Origin: Acanthopleura granulata
Lineage: Eukaryota; Mollusca; Polyplacophora; Chitonida; Chitonidae
Length of the DNA: 64,000 bases
Reading direction: 5' to 3'
NCBI GenBank assembly: GCA_016165875.1
Contig: JABBOT010000001.1
Coordinates: 12,832,540 to 12,896,539 of the forward strand
Both the position numbers and the translations under genes were made by a program. Below, piece after piece: positions 21,148 through 33,240 of this stretch. Every line of letters starts with the position of its first letter. Positions within the stretch are counted from its first letter, which is position 1. Below the pieces are notes generated by a model. The model did not search any database and was not told the origin of the DNA. It saw nothing but the letters and a program-made list of their open reading frames with translations.

Positions 21148-21358
21148 ATGTCCCCGGCTCGCGTGCTTCGGGGAGTCGGGGAGTTGGAGGCGCTCCCCGC
21201 CCTGCTACTGATACTGTTACTAGGTGCGACTGTCCACTGTATGGATGCAACCATCAAGGACCCTGAGATTTTGTACCCGACCAAATGGGGGAACAGGGAA
21301 CTGGCTTTACTGATCGTGCCCGAGGAAAACGTGAAATCGGAGGCTTACAGGGAGATAG
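21148..21358 (+). CDS. copy B exon 1: signal peptide and first strand
   Basis: Starts at MSPARV; an upstream in-frame ATG at 21121 (MFLSLSS) is possible but would put 21 residues before the charged n-region. The hydrophobic core LPALLLILLLGATVHC (residues 16-31) is followed by GNRELALLIVPEENVKSEAY, homologous to copy A exon 1. The donor ATAG|GTGAGT is strong, phase 1. Confidence 0.78.
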
Positions 21359-23224
21359 GTGAGTGCGATAATCTTACTTATCCGCAGGGAGGACAGAGTT
21401 GGATACATGAACTTGGGACAGAGTAGCTAAGACAGGCCCGGTAGAGAAAAAAGAGAAGAAAAAGAGGAGTCGGCAAGGGAAGGTGGTCTCCAAACATCAG
21501 AACTGATCGAGGCAGTATGTTAGACCAGGATAAAGTATGCTTAATTTCCAATCCACAAAACCTCTTAAATCCATTTCTCCTAACTTTTCTTGTAAATCAG
21601 GTCGCCTTTTGACCCTATAACCTAGACGTCTTTCGCGAGTAAAGTTACGAAAAGTGACGTATGAAGTTTCATGAAAGTGGCCCCTGTCATTTAACGTCTA
21701 CCTGACTGATTGCCATTAAGGGTGGGACATTTGGTCATTCAATTCTTGAGCCAAACTTCAAGCAGGAATCTTCAAATTCAGATATGTAAGTCCAGTGTCA
21801 ACCACTGGTAATCGTGTAGCTTAGGGGTTAAGTCAAACGTCAACAGAGCAAATGCAGGCTATGTCTGAAATAAGAAGTCATAGGTCAACAGAAATAACAC
21901 CACTTATGCCGGAAGTCAATTATGACAATACCACTTTCGCACGAAATCAATATGGCTGATACCACTTCTGCGTGTCAGGACTCAGAAGGAATAATAGAGG
22001 TCTTATTGGAAGGTGGAACGAGACAATGTTATTGATTGAAAAATGTCAGGCGTTTTGGCACATATATACATGTAATTCGTCTTAATTTTCGTGTACACCG
22101 ACGTCATGAGATATATTATTTACACACAGCAAACTGTAAGAGTAGAGGAATGGCCCTCGCCTCCCATTAACAGGAGAGTTTTATGTCTTGACATCAATAT
22201 ATGAGCGGGGATATCCCTGCGCGACGTATACACTCGCTTCAACTGCGGGACAATGAGACTGACAAAAGTTTAAACTACTTTGTCAGAATGGACCTGGACT
22301 GCGGATTCTATGAGAGTAACTCGGCCCCGGGCTATGTGTGACTTCGTACATCACACAAACTCAACTGGTTAGTGTAGCGCTGTGCTAATTAGACAATCGC
22401 ATCCGATGTCCCCTGAAGGGGCCTGGGGAAGCCCTTAGCTCATGTACTCCTACAGGTAACATGGGGACAGGTGCAAACTACTTGGTCAGGTACAAATAGC
22501 CATGGCCATTATCCCGTGTCACTGTCAGGCTCTGGGTGACGCTATTGCTCGTTTATTTGTTGTATTACATAAGCTGTGTGTTGAAACTATAGGATTTATT
22601 TTGTCAACGTTGGAAAGACTTAGCCATAAAGTGGGCAAGTCTACAAAGAGTTGTAGACACCAAAGACCCATAGGGCGAGAAAATACTCGCCAATCTGTTA
22701 CCAGAAAGGCCTAGTCCCACGGGCATCACGGTGTGCATGTGTACAGACTGGCTTCTGTACCATTACTATAACATTCTGCCCTATTTACACCATGTATTCA
22801 CTCGTCAGTATAAATATTTTGCCCAATTCACGAGCACTGTGTAGTTATGAGGTGGGAGAACTATTTGTGCTGCGCAGCTCTGTATTTATGGCCGTGAAAA
22901 GGTCGTGAGTTCGCTCTTTTCGTCACCTCGGCCTGCTTACTTCCAGCTATTACTAGCTTTTCTCTCATGATATACAGCTTTTTAAATACAAATACAAACT
23001 AGCTTCGATACATTATTCATAAAGCGATGAGTAGGTTTTGTTGTGTGAAGCATATGTATGTTGGGGAATGTATAGGGACACACAGTCAGCTGAGCGACGA
23101 CGGATTAACGCCTGCAGACCTCAGTTCAAAGACGGGCTGCACTCTATGCCGGACTAACTCGCCTTTCTTTTACTCTGTCCCTGGGGAAGAGTTCACTCTT
23201 CAAACTTAATCCTCCCTAGTCCAC
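21359..23224. other. start of intron 1 of copy B, no recognised feature
   Basis: No repeat array or exon is supported. A short frame at 22502-22714 has no recognisable motif. Confidence 0.4.
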
Positions 23225-23900
23225 CTTAATCAGATTAGACAAATGACAGGTCAGGCTTCGGGGGACACCGTGGATTGTACATTTCTCCACCCCTGGGCAT
23301 AGGGCAGGTCAAACTTCGATGGCACCTGTGGATTGTACATTTCTCCACACTTGGATGCATGGCAGGTCAGGCTTCTATGGACACTGTAGACTGTACATTT
23401 CTCCACATCTGGACATATAACAGGTCAGGTTTCTATGACCACCGTACATTGTACCTTTCTCCACACCTTGACATACGAAAGATCGGGCTTCTTTGGACAC
23501 TGCAGATTGTACATTTCTCCACACCTGGGCATATGACAGGTCAGACTTCTATGACACCGTACATTGTACATTTCTCCACACCTGGACATATGAAAGGTCA
23601 GACTTCTATGACCACCATACGGTGTACATTTCTCCACATCTGGACATATGACAGGTCAGACTTCTTTGACCACGGTACATTGTACCCTTCTTCACACCTG
23701 GATATATGACAGGTCAGACTCTGACCACCGTACATTGTACATTTCTCCACACCTGGACATATGACAGTTCAGGCTTCTATGACCACCATACATTGTACAC
23801 TTCTCCACATCTGGACATATGACAGGTCAGACTATGACCACCGTTCAGTGTACATTTCTCCACAACTGGACACATAACAAGTACGACTTTGCTGATTACC
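23225..23900. repeat. about 58-60-bp minisatellite
   Basis: About eleven units built from ACATATGACAGGTCAGACTT, CTATGACCACCGTACATTG and TACATTTCTCCACACCTGG. The 144-codon plus-strand frame across it is a repeat artefact. Confidence 0.88.
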
Positions 23901-24659
23901 GTGGATTCTTAAACCCACCTCCTTAAATAATAAATGAGCCTAGTTGTTCTTGTATATGGTTTTAATGACTGAAAGTCCGCACTTGAAGCAAAGTATCTCA
24001 TATATAGGAGTTAGAAAACAACTGTCATCATGGCCACCGTGATTTTATCACTTGTCTGTGATGAGCTTATAAAATTCTATTACTACTCTCTGTTTGTATT
24101 TGTCACAACAAATAATTTCGCTACTTCCCTTTATACAACCTCCGTGTATTCGTAGACAACGTTCCGATTTACAAACTGCCACCTGAAACAAGCCCAAATG
24201 ATGTACGTTACATAGTCCCTTACACCGCGCCGAGTGGTCCCTGAACCTGTTAATGCTCTCTACTTGATGTCTGTAAAAGTGAACTCAATCACACCAGTGC
24301 TCCATATCCCATCTCTGTCTGTGAACGTTTATCTGTTAACATCCCGCAGATTCCGTGTATTTTCTATTTCTTCTGACTACCCCCTCGGTTTCCCTGGAGT
24401 CAGGTAGACAGCCCTCTTCCCCCGGGCCAGGTGGTTACCCTGGGACCAGACCCAGCGGGACTTGTCTGTGTTTACATGTGTTTGTTATGTAGCCACTTAC
24501 TGGATGCCTTCTGTATTCTCATTCCTCTAAACGTTTACCTAAAGCGCTGTTTCTCGGTGAGAGGGTTGGTAATACTACGGGAACATTTAAGGAATGCGTT
24601 CAGGAGATTGCCTCTGAACATTACTTTCATTACACTCCACAATACTGATCAATCCGGTC
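23901..24659. other. intron 1 of copy B, no recognised feature
   Basis: Nothing beyond short open frames is seen. Confidence 0.35.
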
Positions 24660-24880
24660 TGCCTACTTTAGTCAGTCAATCAATCAATCAATGAAATAAT
24701 CAATTAATCAAGATATCAGTGCGTTAATCAATGCATCAATTTGTTCATCTGATACCACAATATTGATCAATCGAGTCGATCAATCCATCAGTCAGTCAGT
24801 AAATCAATGAATCAATCAATCGATACATCAACGCCTCATTCAATCAATTTTTTAATCAATCTGTTAATCCACGTATAAAT
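24660..24880. repeat. (AATC)n-like simple repeat
   Basis: Runs of TCAATCAATCAATCAATGA and drifted versions continue for about 200 bp. Confidence 0.75.
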
Positions 24881-25389
24881 CAGCCACCTGAATTAAGTCT
24901 GCACGGAATTCAAATAAATGTGCCAGAGGATAATGAAGGAAAATGTGTTTACCAGTGCAGATAACAGTACAGGCGTGCCCTGATTTGGTTTCAGCCTGCT
25001 TGTGATATGCAAATATCGTACACATTTAGTACGATACAGTGGCATGAGATTTGTAATGTGATTGTCCTCTGGTAGGAGTACAGCGATGATACCTAAAGGT
25101 AGATATATTGTGGAGAGTTTCTCTGACTCATACATAAGGCTTTGATCCTCAAGGGCTTCAGTTGTGTGTGTGATGCCTAATGGACATGTTTCCACCAGAT
25201 GCTTCTGTGTTCAGAAGCTTGCTACACACCAGAGCTCTGAACTAGAAGGAAATTGTAGCTAATGTCACGGAAATGTAAAGCAACCAATCAGCTCGAGCAA
25301 ATTGGGCAATGTGTCCAATCTGACGGCAACTTCTCTTGTAGCTTGCCTTTCAATAGCAAAACATCTCACACCGCCAAATACCGACATGT

Positions 25390-25675
25390 CTTTAACTGTG
25401 CATGGTACGGACGTTGGGTGTGCTTCCATGGATGTCAGGGATACAATAACGGGCATCGGTAGTTCTGTAACGCACATGGTGACCGCATGGACATCGGGTG
25501 TGCTGTCACGGACATCATTTGTTCTGTGGTCGGTTGCTCTGTAACAGACACTGGCTGTTCTGTGACGGACATAATGTGCGCTATCACGGACACTAGGTGT
25601 GCAGTAACGGGTACAGGTGGTTCTGTAAGAGACGTAGTGTGCGCTATCATTGACATCAGGTGTATACTGTGATAG
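25390..25675. repeat. 21-bp minisatellite, period divisible by three
   Basis: About 12 units such as TGTGACGGACATAATGTGCGC, which alternate between TTC- and CGC-ending variants. They give frames with a 7-residue rhythm (xVTDxxC) on the plus strand and frames on the minus strand; these are repeat artefacts. Confidence 0.8.
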
Positions 25676-27360
25676 ACCAAAGCTTCTGTCCTGACATGTA
25701 AGGCTCTCAGCCATGTCCCAATGTGCCCTCACAGCATAACGGTCCGATCGGATGACGGTCCGTTCGATCATCACGTGTGTTTACATTTGGTAAGTGGATT
25801 GAGGGCCTCTGTTGGATGCCTTTGTCCGGTAAATGCTACTGTAAGGTCGTGCACCAGGTTGCAGAAATAGGCTATATAGTGAGAAGGAGTGCTGGGCGGG
25901 ACAGGGGAGAAAGCAAATCGCTCTCGGCTGTGCACAAACCAGCACTATCGGCCGGTATATCGCTCTACTTTAAAAGATCGCCAATGTTAGTCTGAGCCTT
26001 CCCTCTAATTGATTGAAAATAAACTGCATTAAGTGGAGAGAAAGGTGTGATATGGGGGATACGTGGCTGGAGCCGTCACCACCACAGTGAGAGGAATGCG
26101 TGAATTTTCACCTGGCGCCACTGACGGTCAACCTTGTCATTGCCAGATGCTCCTCAAGCCTCCCACCCCCTTCTTCCATCAACCACTGCCGACCTCTGAA
26201 GACCCTGTGGGGAGGATGAGTAGGGTCGGGTTTATGGCGGATTGCTCAGACTACTACCTGACTACACGTACCGACAAAGGTCTTCTGTACGGGCCATTAT
26301 GTCTCACATAAAAGTACACATTCGGACGGGAGACCCAGTCTAGCGGTTGCAACTTTTGAAAATGTCGATTCCTAAGGCTACGTCTTCAAGATAGTGTATC
26401 GGTATTAATACATCAGTCAGCTTCTTCTCCTTAATTTACACAGGAGATATCACGCCCCACCATACGTGAGTTAATTAAAATTCTGTAAAGACTGTCAATG
26501 TATATACGGGAGAAGTTGTCACATTGTGTTTACACCTGTCACAATAAGTTGTCTGCAGCTGTATTATATGTTTGTTAATTGTTTTGAAAGTTATTTTGTC
26601 TTCGTCAAAATATTATGTGACCCAGTAGTTGTATGAATACCTTTTAATGAAAATGGCATCTAGGTAGACAAACACAGAGTTTAACGTGGGCTAGACATTA
26701 TATATGTAATTAGTTTTAATTGAAAAAGACAGCAACAATCAAATAATCATGTCATATTAGTTGTAACATATATTACATTAGTCGCACTTTGTCTTATGGT
26801 TCAGGAGCTACAACAGCGCATGTGCAACAGAGACATCAGCCCCAGCTAGTTTTATTATTTGGTATAAAGAGATTGCAGCAACGTATCCATTATATCAACT
26901 AGCCTAAACTTCCTACCTTGTGGCTTAGCAGCCGTATATTCACTTTCCTCGTGGACATTTTTCACACTTTAACCAATGGCCGTACGCCTTGTTTCTGGAG
27001 GACAGGTCTAAACACTCCATGACAGCGAGCACTCCGGCGGCAGCCAAATACAATCACATGGCTGTGATCGCTTAACAGTAATCCCGTTTGAATTTTCATT
27101 TAATACTTGTGTCTTTGTATACTGACCCCCAGAGTGACACTCCTCTGTGAGCTTCTGCTTATACTCCCAGCAGAACCCGTTATTAACATAGACCGCCAGT
27201 GACAAGCTGGGCCCTCTGACGGGATGGTTTACAAAAGCCTGCAGATTAGCCGCCGCTTCGTAAATGAGGTGTCAACTGTCACATCAAACGGTTCAATAGC
27301 CGCCTATTAAATACGAGATAGTCACAAACTATACTCTCAGACAATTCGCTTGCCGCTTAT
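25676..27360. other. intron 1 of copy B, no recognised gene
   Basis: A/T-rich in its second half. Small frames at 25777-26311 have no recognisable motif. Confidence 0.35.
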
Positions 27361-27372
27361 CTTTATTTTATT
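27361..27372 (-). terminator. candidate polyadenylation signal of the bestrophin gene
   Basis: TTTATTTTATTT on the plus strand reads AAATAAAATAAA on the minus strand, about 400 bp beyond the bestrophin stop codon. Assigned by motif only. Confidence 0.35.
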
Positions 27373-27773
27373 TGAAAGGTGACAGATGTGTATAGTATAT
27401 TTATATCAAATGATGGAGCGGGCTCTACTGAAGACCTTTATGTATACACTCACCCTTGTATATAGGAAGGATTTTCCTCTCTCATCGGCATGCTCATAAA
27501 CTCACTATTTTTGAAAGGCGACAGCGTGGAGCGGCTATTGAAGAGAACTATGGCATTATGCATTGATTAACACCCTGTCGATAAGTGTGTAACTTCTGAC
27601 AGCCCTGTATCAACTGTTGGAGAGTCTGCAGTATTTGTGTTGCATGTGTGTTAAGTCCCGGGGAAAAAGGAATCAGGAACTTCGTTCGTGACGATTTGAC
27701 CCATGGTCCACCTTATCTGTGCCAGCACAGCCTGAAATGATCGCTCGTCCACTAGTCTTGTCAGGTATCAGGG

Positions 27774-29651
27774 TCAGGGGACTTTAGTCCCGGCATCAAG
27801 CTCTTCGATAGAAGATAGCTTGGGTGCACGAGAAACGGTTAGAGAACTCTTCCTCCTCTTTTCTCCCTCCCAAACAGGAGATGTCTCGCTAGGCGAAAGG
27901 TTGCCGGGGCAGCTGTACTTCCGGGCGCCCATTTGCTTTGGATGGATGTCCGGGTGGAAGACGCCGTCCTGGTTTGGATCGGGAGTGACGTCTGGATCTA
28001 GGACAATGGACAAGGCATTGTCCGGTTGAAATACTCTGCCTGGTTGAACAGAGCTATCAGATTTCAGCGAATTGCCCGAATGTAGAATGTCACCCGATTG
28101 TGTTTCTAGGTTGTCACCCATGTCTAACTGTTCTGGGTGGGTCAGATCGGGATGAGAGTGCCAGCCATGGACCTCATCGCTGACCGTCAGGGCTCCCAGG
28201 GCAGATCCGATCTGTTCCCCTGATTGACTTCGAGAAAGATATCCGGCATCCTCAGAAGCACCGGTCACTACAATAGTCGGTGGCACAAGCAAATGAGAAC
28301 ACTCCCGATGATTCTCAGGCCAAGTTTTCCTTGGCATTAGCATTTGACCGTTTGGCGCGGTTGGCTGTTTCTCGTCGGTTAGTAGACAGTCTCGTGAAGA
28401 ACGGTGCGCATTTCTGAACAAGGACGGTCTTCTGGAGAGGAAGGTAAGAAGCGACCCCTGGTGCGACAGACGCCTCCGGGATGAGATCGGAGGAGCACTG
28501 GTTTCATTGTCAGGTGTAACGAGCCTTTGCTCCTCGGCGCGCAGGTGCGGAAGGCTGAATGTGGAGCCCAGAAAAGCCGGCCGCTTGAAGGCGCGCGACG
28601 CCTCCGTGTACGGGAGATTCGAAATCTTGGTCTCGTCCCAGTGTAAGTCCCTGGTTAGAGGCGGGACTTGACCATAACACTGGTCAACTATAGTCATGGA
28701 AACGGATATGTGGCGGTCAATCAACCAGTTGACCTCAAAGTCATCGTCGTCCTCCCCGAATGGGTTGATTAACTGCTCGGCCACTTTAAGCCAGCCCACG
28801 TAGAAGAAGAACTCTAAAAGAGTGAATACAGGCACGTAAAAATCATATTCGTAGTTTTCGTAACCTTGTGTCGGGTCTAGAAACTGCCGACCAATCACAC
28901 AGGCTCCGAAAAACATGTAGACCGCCAGTGTGACTACCTGGGTGTAGACGAGAGGCACAGTGACCCAGTCGTACATGAAACACTGGCTACACTTGTCCCG
29001 GAAGTCCGCTAACTGTTCCGTGATCATACGAAGTCCGAGGTCCGTCTCAATCCGGCCCTCTTTGCGGGCGGCCGCCATTAAACTGTTAGCCCAGATCACC
29101 GGAAGCCAGAATTTGTTGTAGTCGCAGCTCACAGATTCGTACATATCCACGTCTTCCCGGGTGGCAATGCCGGCCTGAATCACGTGATCCAGGGTCGGGA
29201 ACCGCTTCATAGCGGCCACGCTGATCGATCGGAGGATGAGGACAGCGGACAGTAGGAGATAGCGCGCAACTGTACGCCTGATCATGCGCCCTCGCTCGTC
29301 GTGGCCAGTGACGTAACAGTGCACCATCAACACTGTGCGGTCTGGCCAGGGCAGGTTCTGGAACTGTTGCCACCAGCGCGAGACGACCATGGTGACGTAA
29401 AATCCCAAGACGAAGGAGATGGGGATGAGGCTGGTGTAAGTGTTACAGTACAGGGCCATTCTTTCAAAAACACGCCGCTGTGGATCGGACAACATGAACC
29501 GGTAACATAGGCTAAACACCGTGTAGATACCGCAGAAAATGATAATCTCCTTGTACATGAGTTTATAGACGCTACCTCGCCATCTGAGCAGTAACTTACC
29601 GAATCCAGCAAGAGAAGCTGTGGCTACGCGGCACTGGTAGATGATCGTCAT
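27774..29651 (-). CDS. BEST: bestrophin, calcium-activated anion channel, intronless
   Basis: An intact 625-residue frame. It opens MTIIYQCRVATASL, like vertebrate bestrophins (MTI start). Membrane segments lie at about 29-52, 71-96, 230-252 and 272-292. Diagnostic features sit at the same numbers as human BEST1: the neck LIPISFVLGFYV with Ile76, Phe80 and Phe84; SRWW (Arg92, Trp93); NLPWPDR (99-105); ILRS (139-142); WLKVAEQLINPFGEDDDDFE, whose calcium clasp is Glu300 and Asp301-304; and Asp312. The lower-aperture position 205 is Leu (Ile in human BEST1). The inhibitory-type segment FKRPAFLGSTFS (355-366) is present. The tail from about 370 is divergent, Ser-rich and has basic phosphorylation-like sites (RRRLS, RRPS, RRKSS). 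The protein should be a pentameric plasma-membrane channel for chloride and other anions. It has no introns, unlike vertebrate homologues, and is nested antisense in intron 1 of hydrolase copy B. Confidence 0.97.
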   Translation of the reverse strand: MTIIYQCRVATASLAGFGKLLLRWRGSVYKLMYKEIIIFCGIYTVFSLCYRFMLSDPQRRVFERMALYCNTYTSLIPISFVLGFYVTMVVSRWWQQFQNLPWPDRTVLMVHCYVTGHDERGRMIRRTVARYLLLSAVLILRSISVAAMKRFPTLDHVIQAGIATREDVDMYESVSCDYNKFWLPVIWANSLMAAARKEGRIETDLGLRMITEQLADFRDKCSQCFMYDWVTVPLVYTQVVTLAVYMFFGACVIGRQFLDPTQGYENYEYDFYVPVFTLLEFFFYVGWLKVAEQLINPFGEDDDDFEVNWLIDRHISVSMTIVDQCYGQVPPLTRDLHWDETKISNLPYTEASRAFKRPAFLGSTFSLPHLRAEEQRLVTPDNETSAPPISSRRRLSHQGSLLTFLSRRPSLFRNAHRSSRDCLLTDEKQPTAPNGQMLMPRKTWPENHRECSHLLVPPTIVVTGASEDAGYLSRSQSGEQIGSALGALTVSDEVHGWHSHPDLTHPEQLDMGDNLETQSGDILHSGNSLKSDSSVQPGRVFQPDNALSIVLDPDVTPDPNQDGVFHPDIHPKQMGARKYSCPGNLSPSETSPVWEGEKRRKSSLTVSRAPKLSSIEELDAGTKVP

Positions 29652-29739
29652 TCTCCAGTCACACTTGTCACACTAGTCACGCCTATCACACCTGTTGTCC
29701 TGATACGAATGCTGACATGCGCAGTCAGCGTGCTACTGC

Positions 29740-30090
29740 TGTGGATTGTGGGACACTGAGAACGCACACAATTATCTGTTGATGGTGGTGAAAAAGAAGG
29801 CCTCGCGCACAACTGTTAGATGAACGCGATGTGATGAAAATACTCATGCACAACTGCCAGTTGAGGACGAAAACATGCAAAATCTCATGCACAACTGTTT
29901 GTTGATGACCGTTGATGACTGTTGGGATGGTAGAACTCACACAAAGCTGTCTGTTGTTGACAATATGATGATAGATGTCATGCACAACTGTTTGTTGAAG
30001 ACGAGGTGATGGTTGAACTCACGCACAGATTTGTGTTCAGAGCGATGAAATAGTAGAACTCCCGAACGGCTGTTGATAATGCTGGGGTGC
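29740..30090. repeat. about 55-60-bp degenerate tandem repeat upstream of bestrophin
   Basis: The blocks CATGCACAACTGTTTGTTGA and GATGGTAGAACTCACGCAC recur five to six times, starting about 90 bp upstream of the bestrophin start codon. The promoter or a 5' untranslated exon may lie in or beyond it. Confidence 0.7.
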
Positions 30091-32234
30091 TGAACTATCT
30101 TCTCAAGATGTGGAAAGCGAATTGACGCATATCTATATGTTGAAGCTGGTGCTATCTGATGTGGGTGATGTTTTGCAACGTTTAATTGTGTCTGTAGTAA
30201 CGTTTTCGCTTTGGTTTAAGTACTGGTATAGGGCGGTTTTTTGTGACGTCACATCCACACGAGGCGTATACATTAAGACTTCAGTGTTGTGGTTGCTTTC
30301 ATATCCTGCTAAATGTTGCGTTGAAGTAGAAAATATTGTGATATGAATGGTTAGATTCGGTGGTTGAATCCTCAGGGCGTTAATTTGAGAACGTTTTCTT
30401 TCCGCTTGAATTGTTACAAAACAGGCGGTGAAATGCGATTGAGTTGATAAGCTACATGACGATATAGAAAACCTTAGGTGTTCATCCATGCAATACGACC
30501 TTGGAATCTTGTTACTACAAATAATAAAATGGGTCACACATAGAATTTGTTTCATATATTCATTGTTTTCCGGTTGAAATATGACGGAGGTCATTCACAC
30601 GCTGGGACTTTCACCGGTACACTGTGTTGACACACGTTATGAAAACATTTTATGAACAATACATGTAAATGATCGACTCAGATATCACAGTCTCGCCTAG
30701 CTCACTTTGCAAAAATAAGTACAGGGCAAACCTCCCCTTGATTGGCTGATTAACACCAAAAGGTGCTGGTGTCTGAGGTCAGGCGTAGAAAGCATGGACG
30801 GCGTAAGTGGAATTCTTTTCGGAAAAGCTGAAATAACAATGATATATAGAAAGAAGCGATCGCCAGATGTGCGCTCGAATTTTGTGGCCTTTTCTGGTCG
30901 TGGAAAAGTTGAATGAAACATTTGTTGCCGATTTATTGGCTGTCATTTTTTCTGTGAACTGTGAGAAAAGCATTGCTTGGCATTGGTAGCTGAGGTTGTA
31001 TCCCCTCCCCATTCCCCCCACTCCCCCTCTCTCTCTTGCTCTCTTTCTGTCGCGCGTTACTTCAGTAGCGATATAGGACTGTCCCCCTCCCGCCCTCTTA
31101 CGACCTTTGAATCAGCACCTCTCCCTTCTTGTCAATTCCAACTACACCACTGGCACATTTTGAAGAATTTTGTGATTGTAGAAAATCTTTTGCCTGCGTT
31201 GTTAACCTGTAAAGATCGCGCTCATTTTAGGCTCCTATACTTGGTATTCACCTCGTGTTCACGTTGGGGTCACAGCATTTCACTAGAAACACGAAGGGCT
31301 TCATTTCGTTACCGTGATAAAGGAATGTGTAATTCTGTCCTGGGTAACTGAAACATTCATTTATTCCAGTCTTTGTGTTGTTGAGCGGCTTGAAGAAACA
31401 TTGTTCTGAAACCTGTAGGTAAGAATCTGCAAACACCAAGAGTCTAAGTGGAGGCAGCGCTTTTGTAGCTCGCTGTTAGGAACCATTATAATGATGTGAA
31501 CAAGTGCCTGTGATAGGGCCGGTGTCTGCGTCCAGTTGAACATTTTTTGGTTAAATCTGTATACAGTGTGCACTGTTGCTGGGGTATATACGCTTGCACT
31601 TGATTTTAGTTTGGTAACTTTGCGTTCTGGGTGTGATGGAGAGGTAATACTTCCATGTTAGCTGCTTTGTCGATAAATTTTGTATCGAACTGCAGCTGAA
31701 TTTGTGGCACTGTCTGCCAAAGTTGTGAAAACTTTTTGTAACAGTACTTGTATTCTAGGAAACGTCTTGTGACAATACCTGACTTAGCGGTAAAATCGCT
31801 GTATGCTTTCTATGATCGAAGATTCTTTGTGGCTATATATGCCTTGGTGAGAAACACTTTGTGACAAAACATAAATTAGTGGTTGTATTGCCTTTCGTGT
31901 TGCTTTCTCTGAGACAGAAATTGCCTTATTTACCATCTTTTTGTCGTAATATTGGCCATAACTAGTGTTTAGCTTCCCAGTGTTTATTCCTATACCCGCC
32001 GCTGTTGGAAACACTTTGATAATCTGGACATCTAATATTCGCATTTCGCTGGACACCCGTCATAACAGGTACGTGGTCACAGCACCGTTTTTAAACACAC
32101 ACATTAACACCCTGTCAAGAATTAGCGAAAATGTACCCCATACAAAATGGCCCGAAACAATGACAGCTAGGCGTACGCAGCACAATGGCTTTACCCTTGT
32201 TAAGATTGCAATGACCGGCTATATTAAGGAAATG
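30091..32234. other. intron 1 of copy B / upstream of bestrophin, no recognised gene
   Basis: The largest frame (30133-30594, minus, 153 codons) has no motif, signal peptide or membrane segment and is treated as chance. A CT-rich run lies at about 31010-31050. Confidence 0.4.
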
Positions 32235-33240
32235 ACCTGAATGACAGTGTGTTTGGGTACTTAGCCTCCTGTCTTATGTGACATCAGATCGACCTATTTA
32301 ATACACTGTTTTATCATCTACAGCATATCACGATGTACTCTCCAACTGTGACAGTGTGTCTGGATAGTTTGCCTCCTGTGCTATGTGACGTCTGATCAGG
32401 ATATTTGGTACGCTGTTTTGCCATCTCCAGCATACCGTGGTGTCCTTCCCAATGTGACAGTGTGTTTGGATAGTTAGTCTCCTGTGCCATGTGACGTCAG
32501 ATCGGCCCATCTTGGCACACTGTTTTGTCATCTTCAGCATATCACGATGTACTTCCCAATCTGACAGTGTGTCTAGGTAGTTTGCCTGCTGTGTTAAGTC
32601 ACGTCAGATCACGATATTTGGCACACTGTTTTGTCATCTACAACATATCACTATATACTTCTCTGTGTGACAGTGTATTTGGGTAGCTAGGCTCCTGTGC
32701 TATGTGACCGATCTGTTATGTGACGTCAGATCTGCCTATTTGGCACATTGTTTTGCCACCCCCAGCAAATCATGATGTCCTTGCGACAGTGTGTCTGGGT
32801 AATTATTGTTATGTGACGTCAGATGGGCCTATTTGGTGCACTGTTTTGCTATCTCCAGCATATCACGTTGTCCTTCCTAATGTAACAGTGTGTTTGGGCA
32901 GTTAGCGTCCTGTGCTATGTGACGTCATATAGGCCTTTTTGGTACATGGTTTTGCCATCCCCAGCATATCACGTTGTCCTTCCTAATGTGACAGTGTGTT
33001 TGGGTTGTTAGCCTCCTGTGTTATATGACGTCTGATTAGCCTATTTGGTGCACTGTTTTGCCATCTCCAGCATATCACGATGTACTTCCCAATCTGATAG
33101 TGTGTCTAGGTAGTTGGCCGCCTCTGCTATGTGACGTCAGATAAGGATATTTGGTGCACTGTTTTGCCATCTACAGCATATCACGATGTACTCCCCAGAC
33201 AGTGCGTCTCGATAGTTTGCCTCCTGTGTTATGTGACGTA
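32235..33240. repeat. about 106-bp satellite-like array with repeated TGACGTCA palindromes
   Basis: About nine units built from TGACAGTGTGTTTGGGTAGT, CTATGTGACGTCAGAT, TTGGCACACTGTTTTGCCAT and CAGCATATCACGATGTACTT. Perfect TGACGTCA (the CRE consensus) occurs at 32490, 32721, 32814, 32920 and 33132. Other units carry one- or two-base variants (TGACGTCT, TCACGTCA, TGACATCA, TGACGTAA). Confidence 0.85.

Noticed and set aside
23275..23709. 144-codon frame
   Set aside because: Product of the 58-60-bp minisatellite; no conserved domain.
23225..23900. CRISPR array
   Set aside because: Direct repeats without unique spacers, in a eukaryotic intron; a minisatellite.
30133..30594. 153-codon minus-strand frame upstream of bestrophin as a gene
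   Set aside because: No signal, domain or codon pattern; overlapping plus-strand frame; likely chance.
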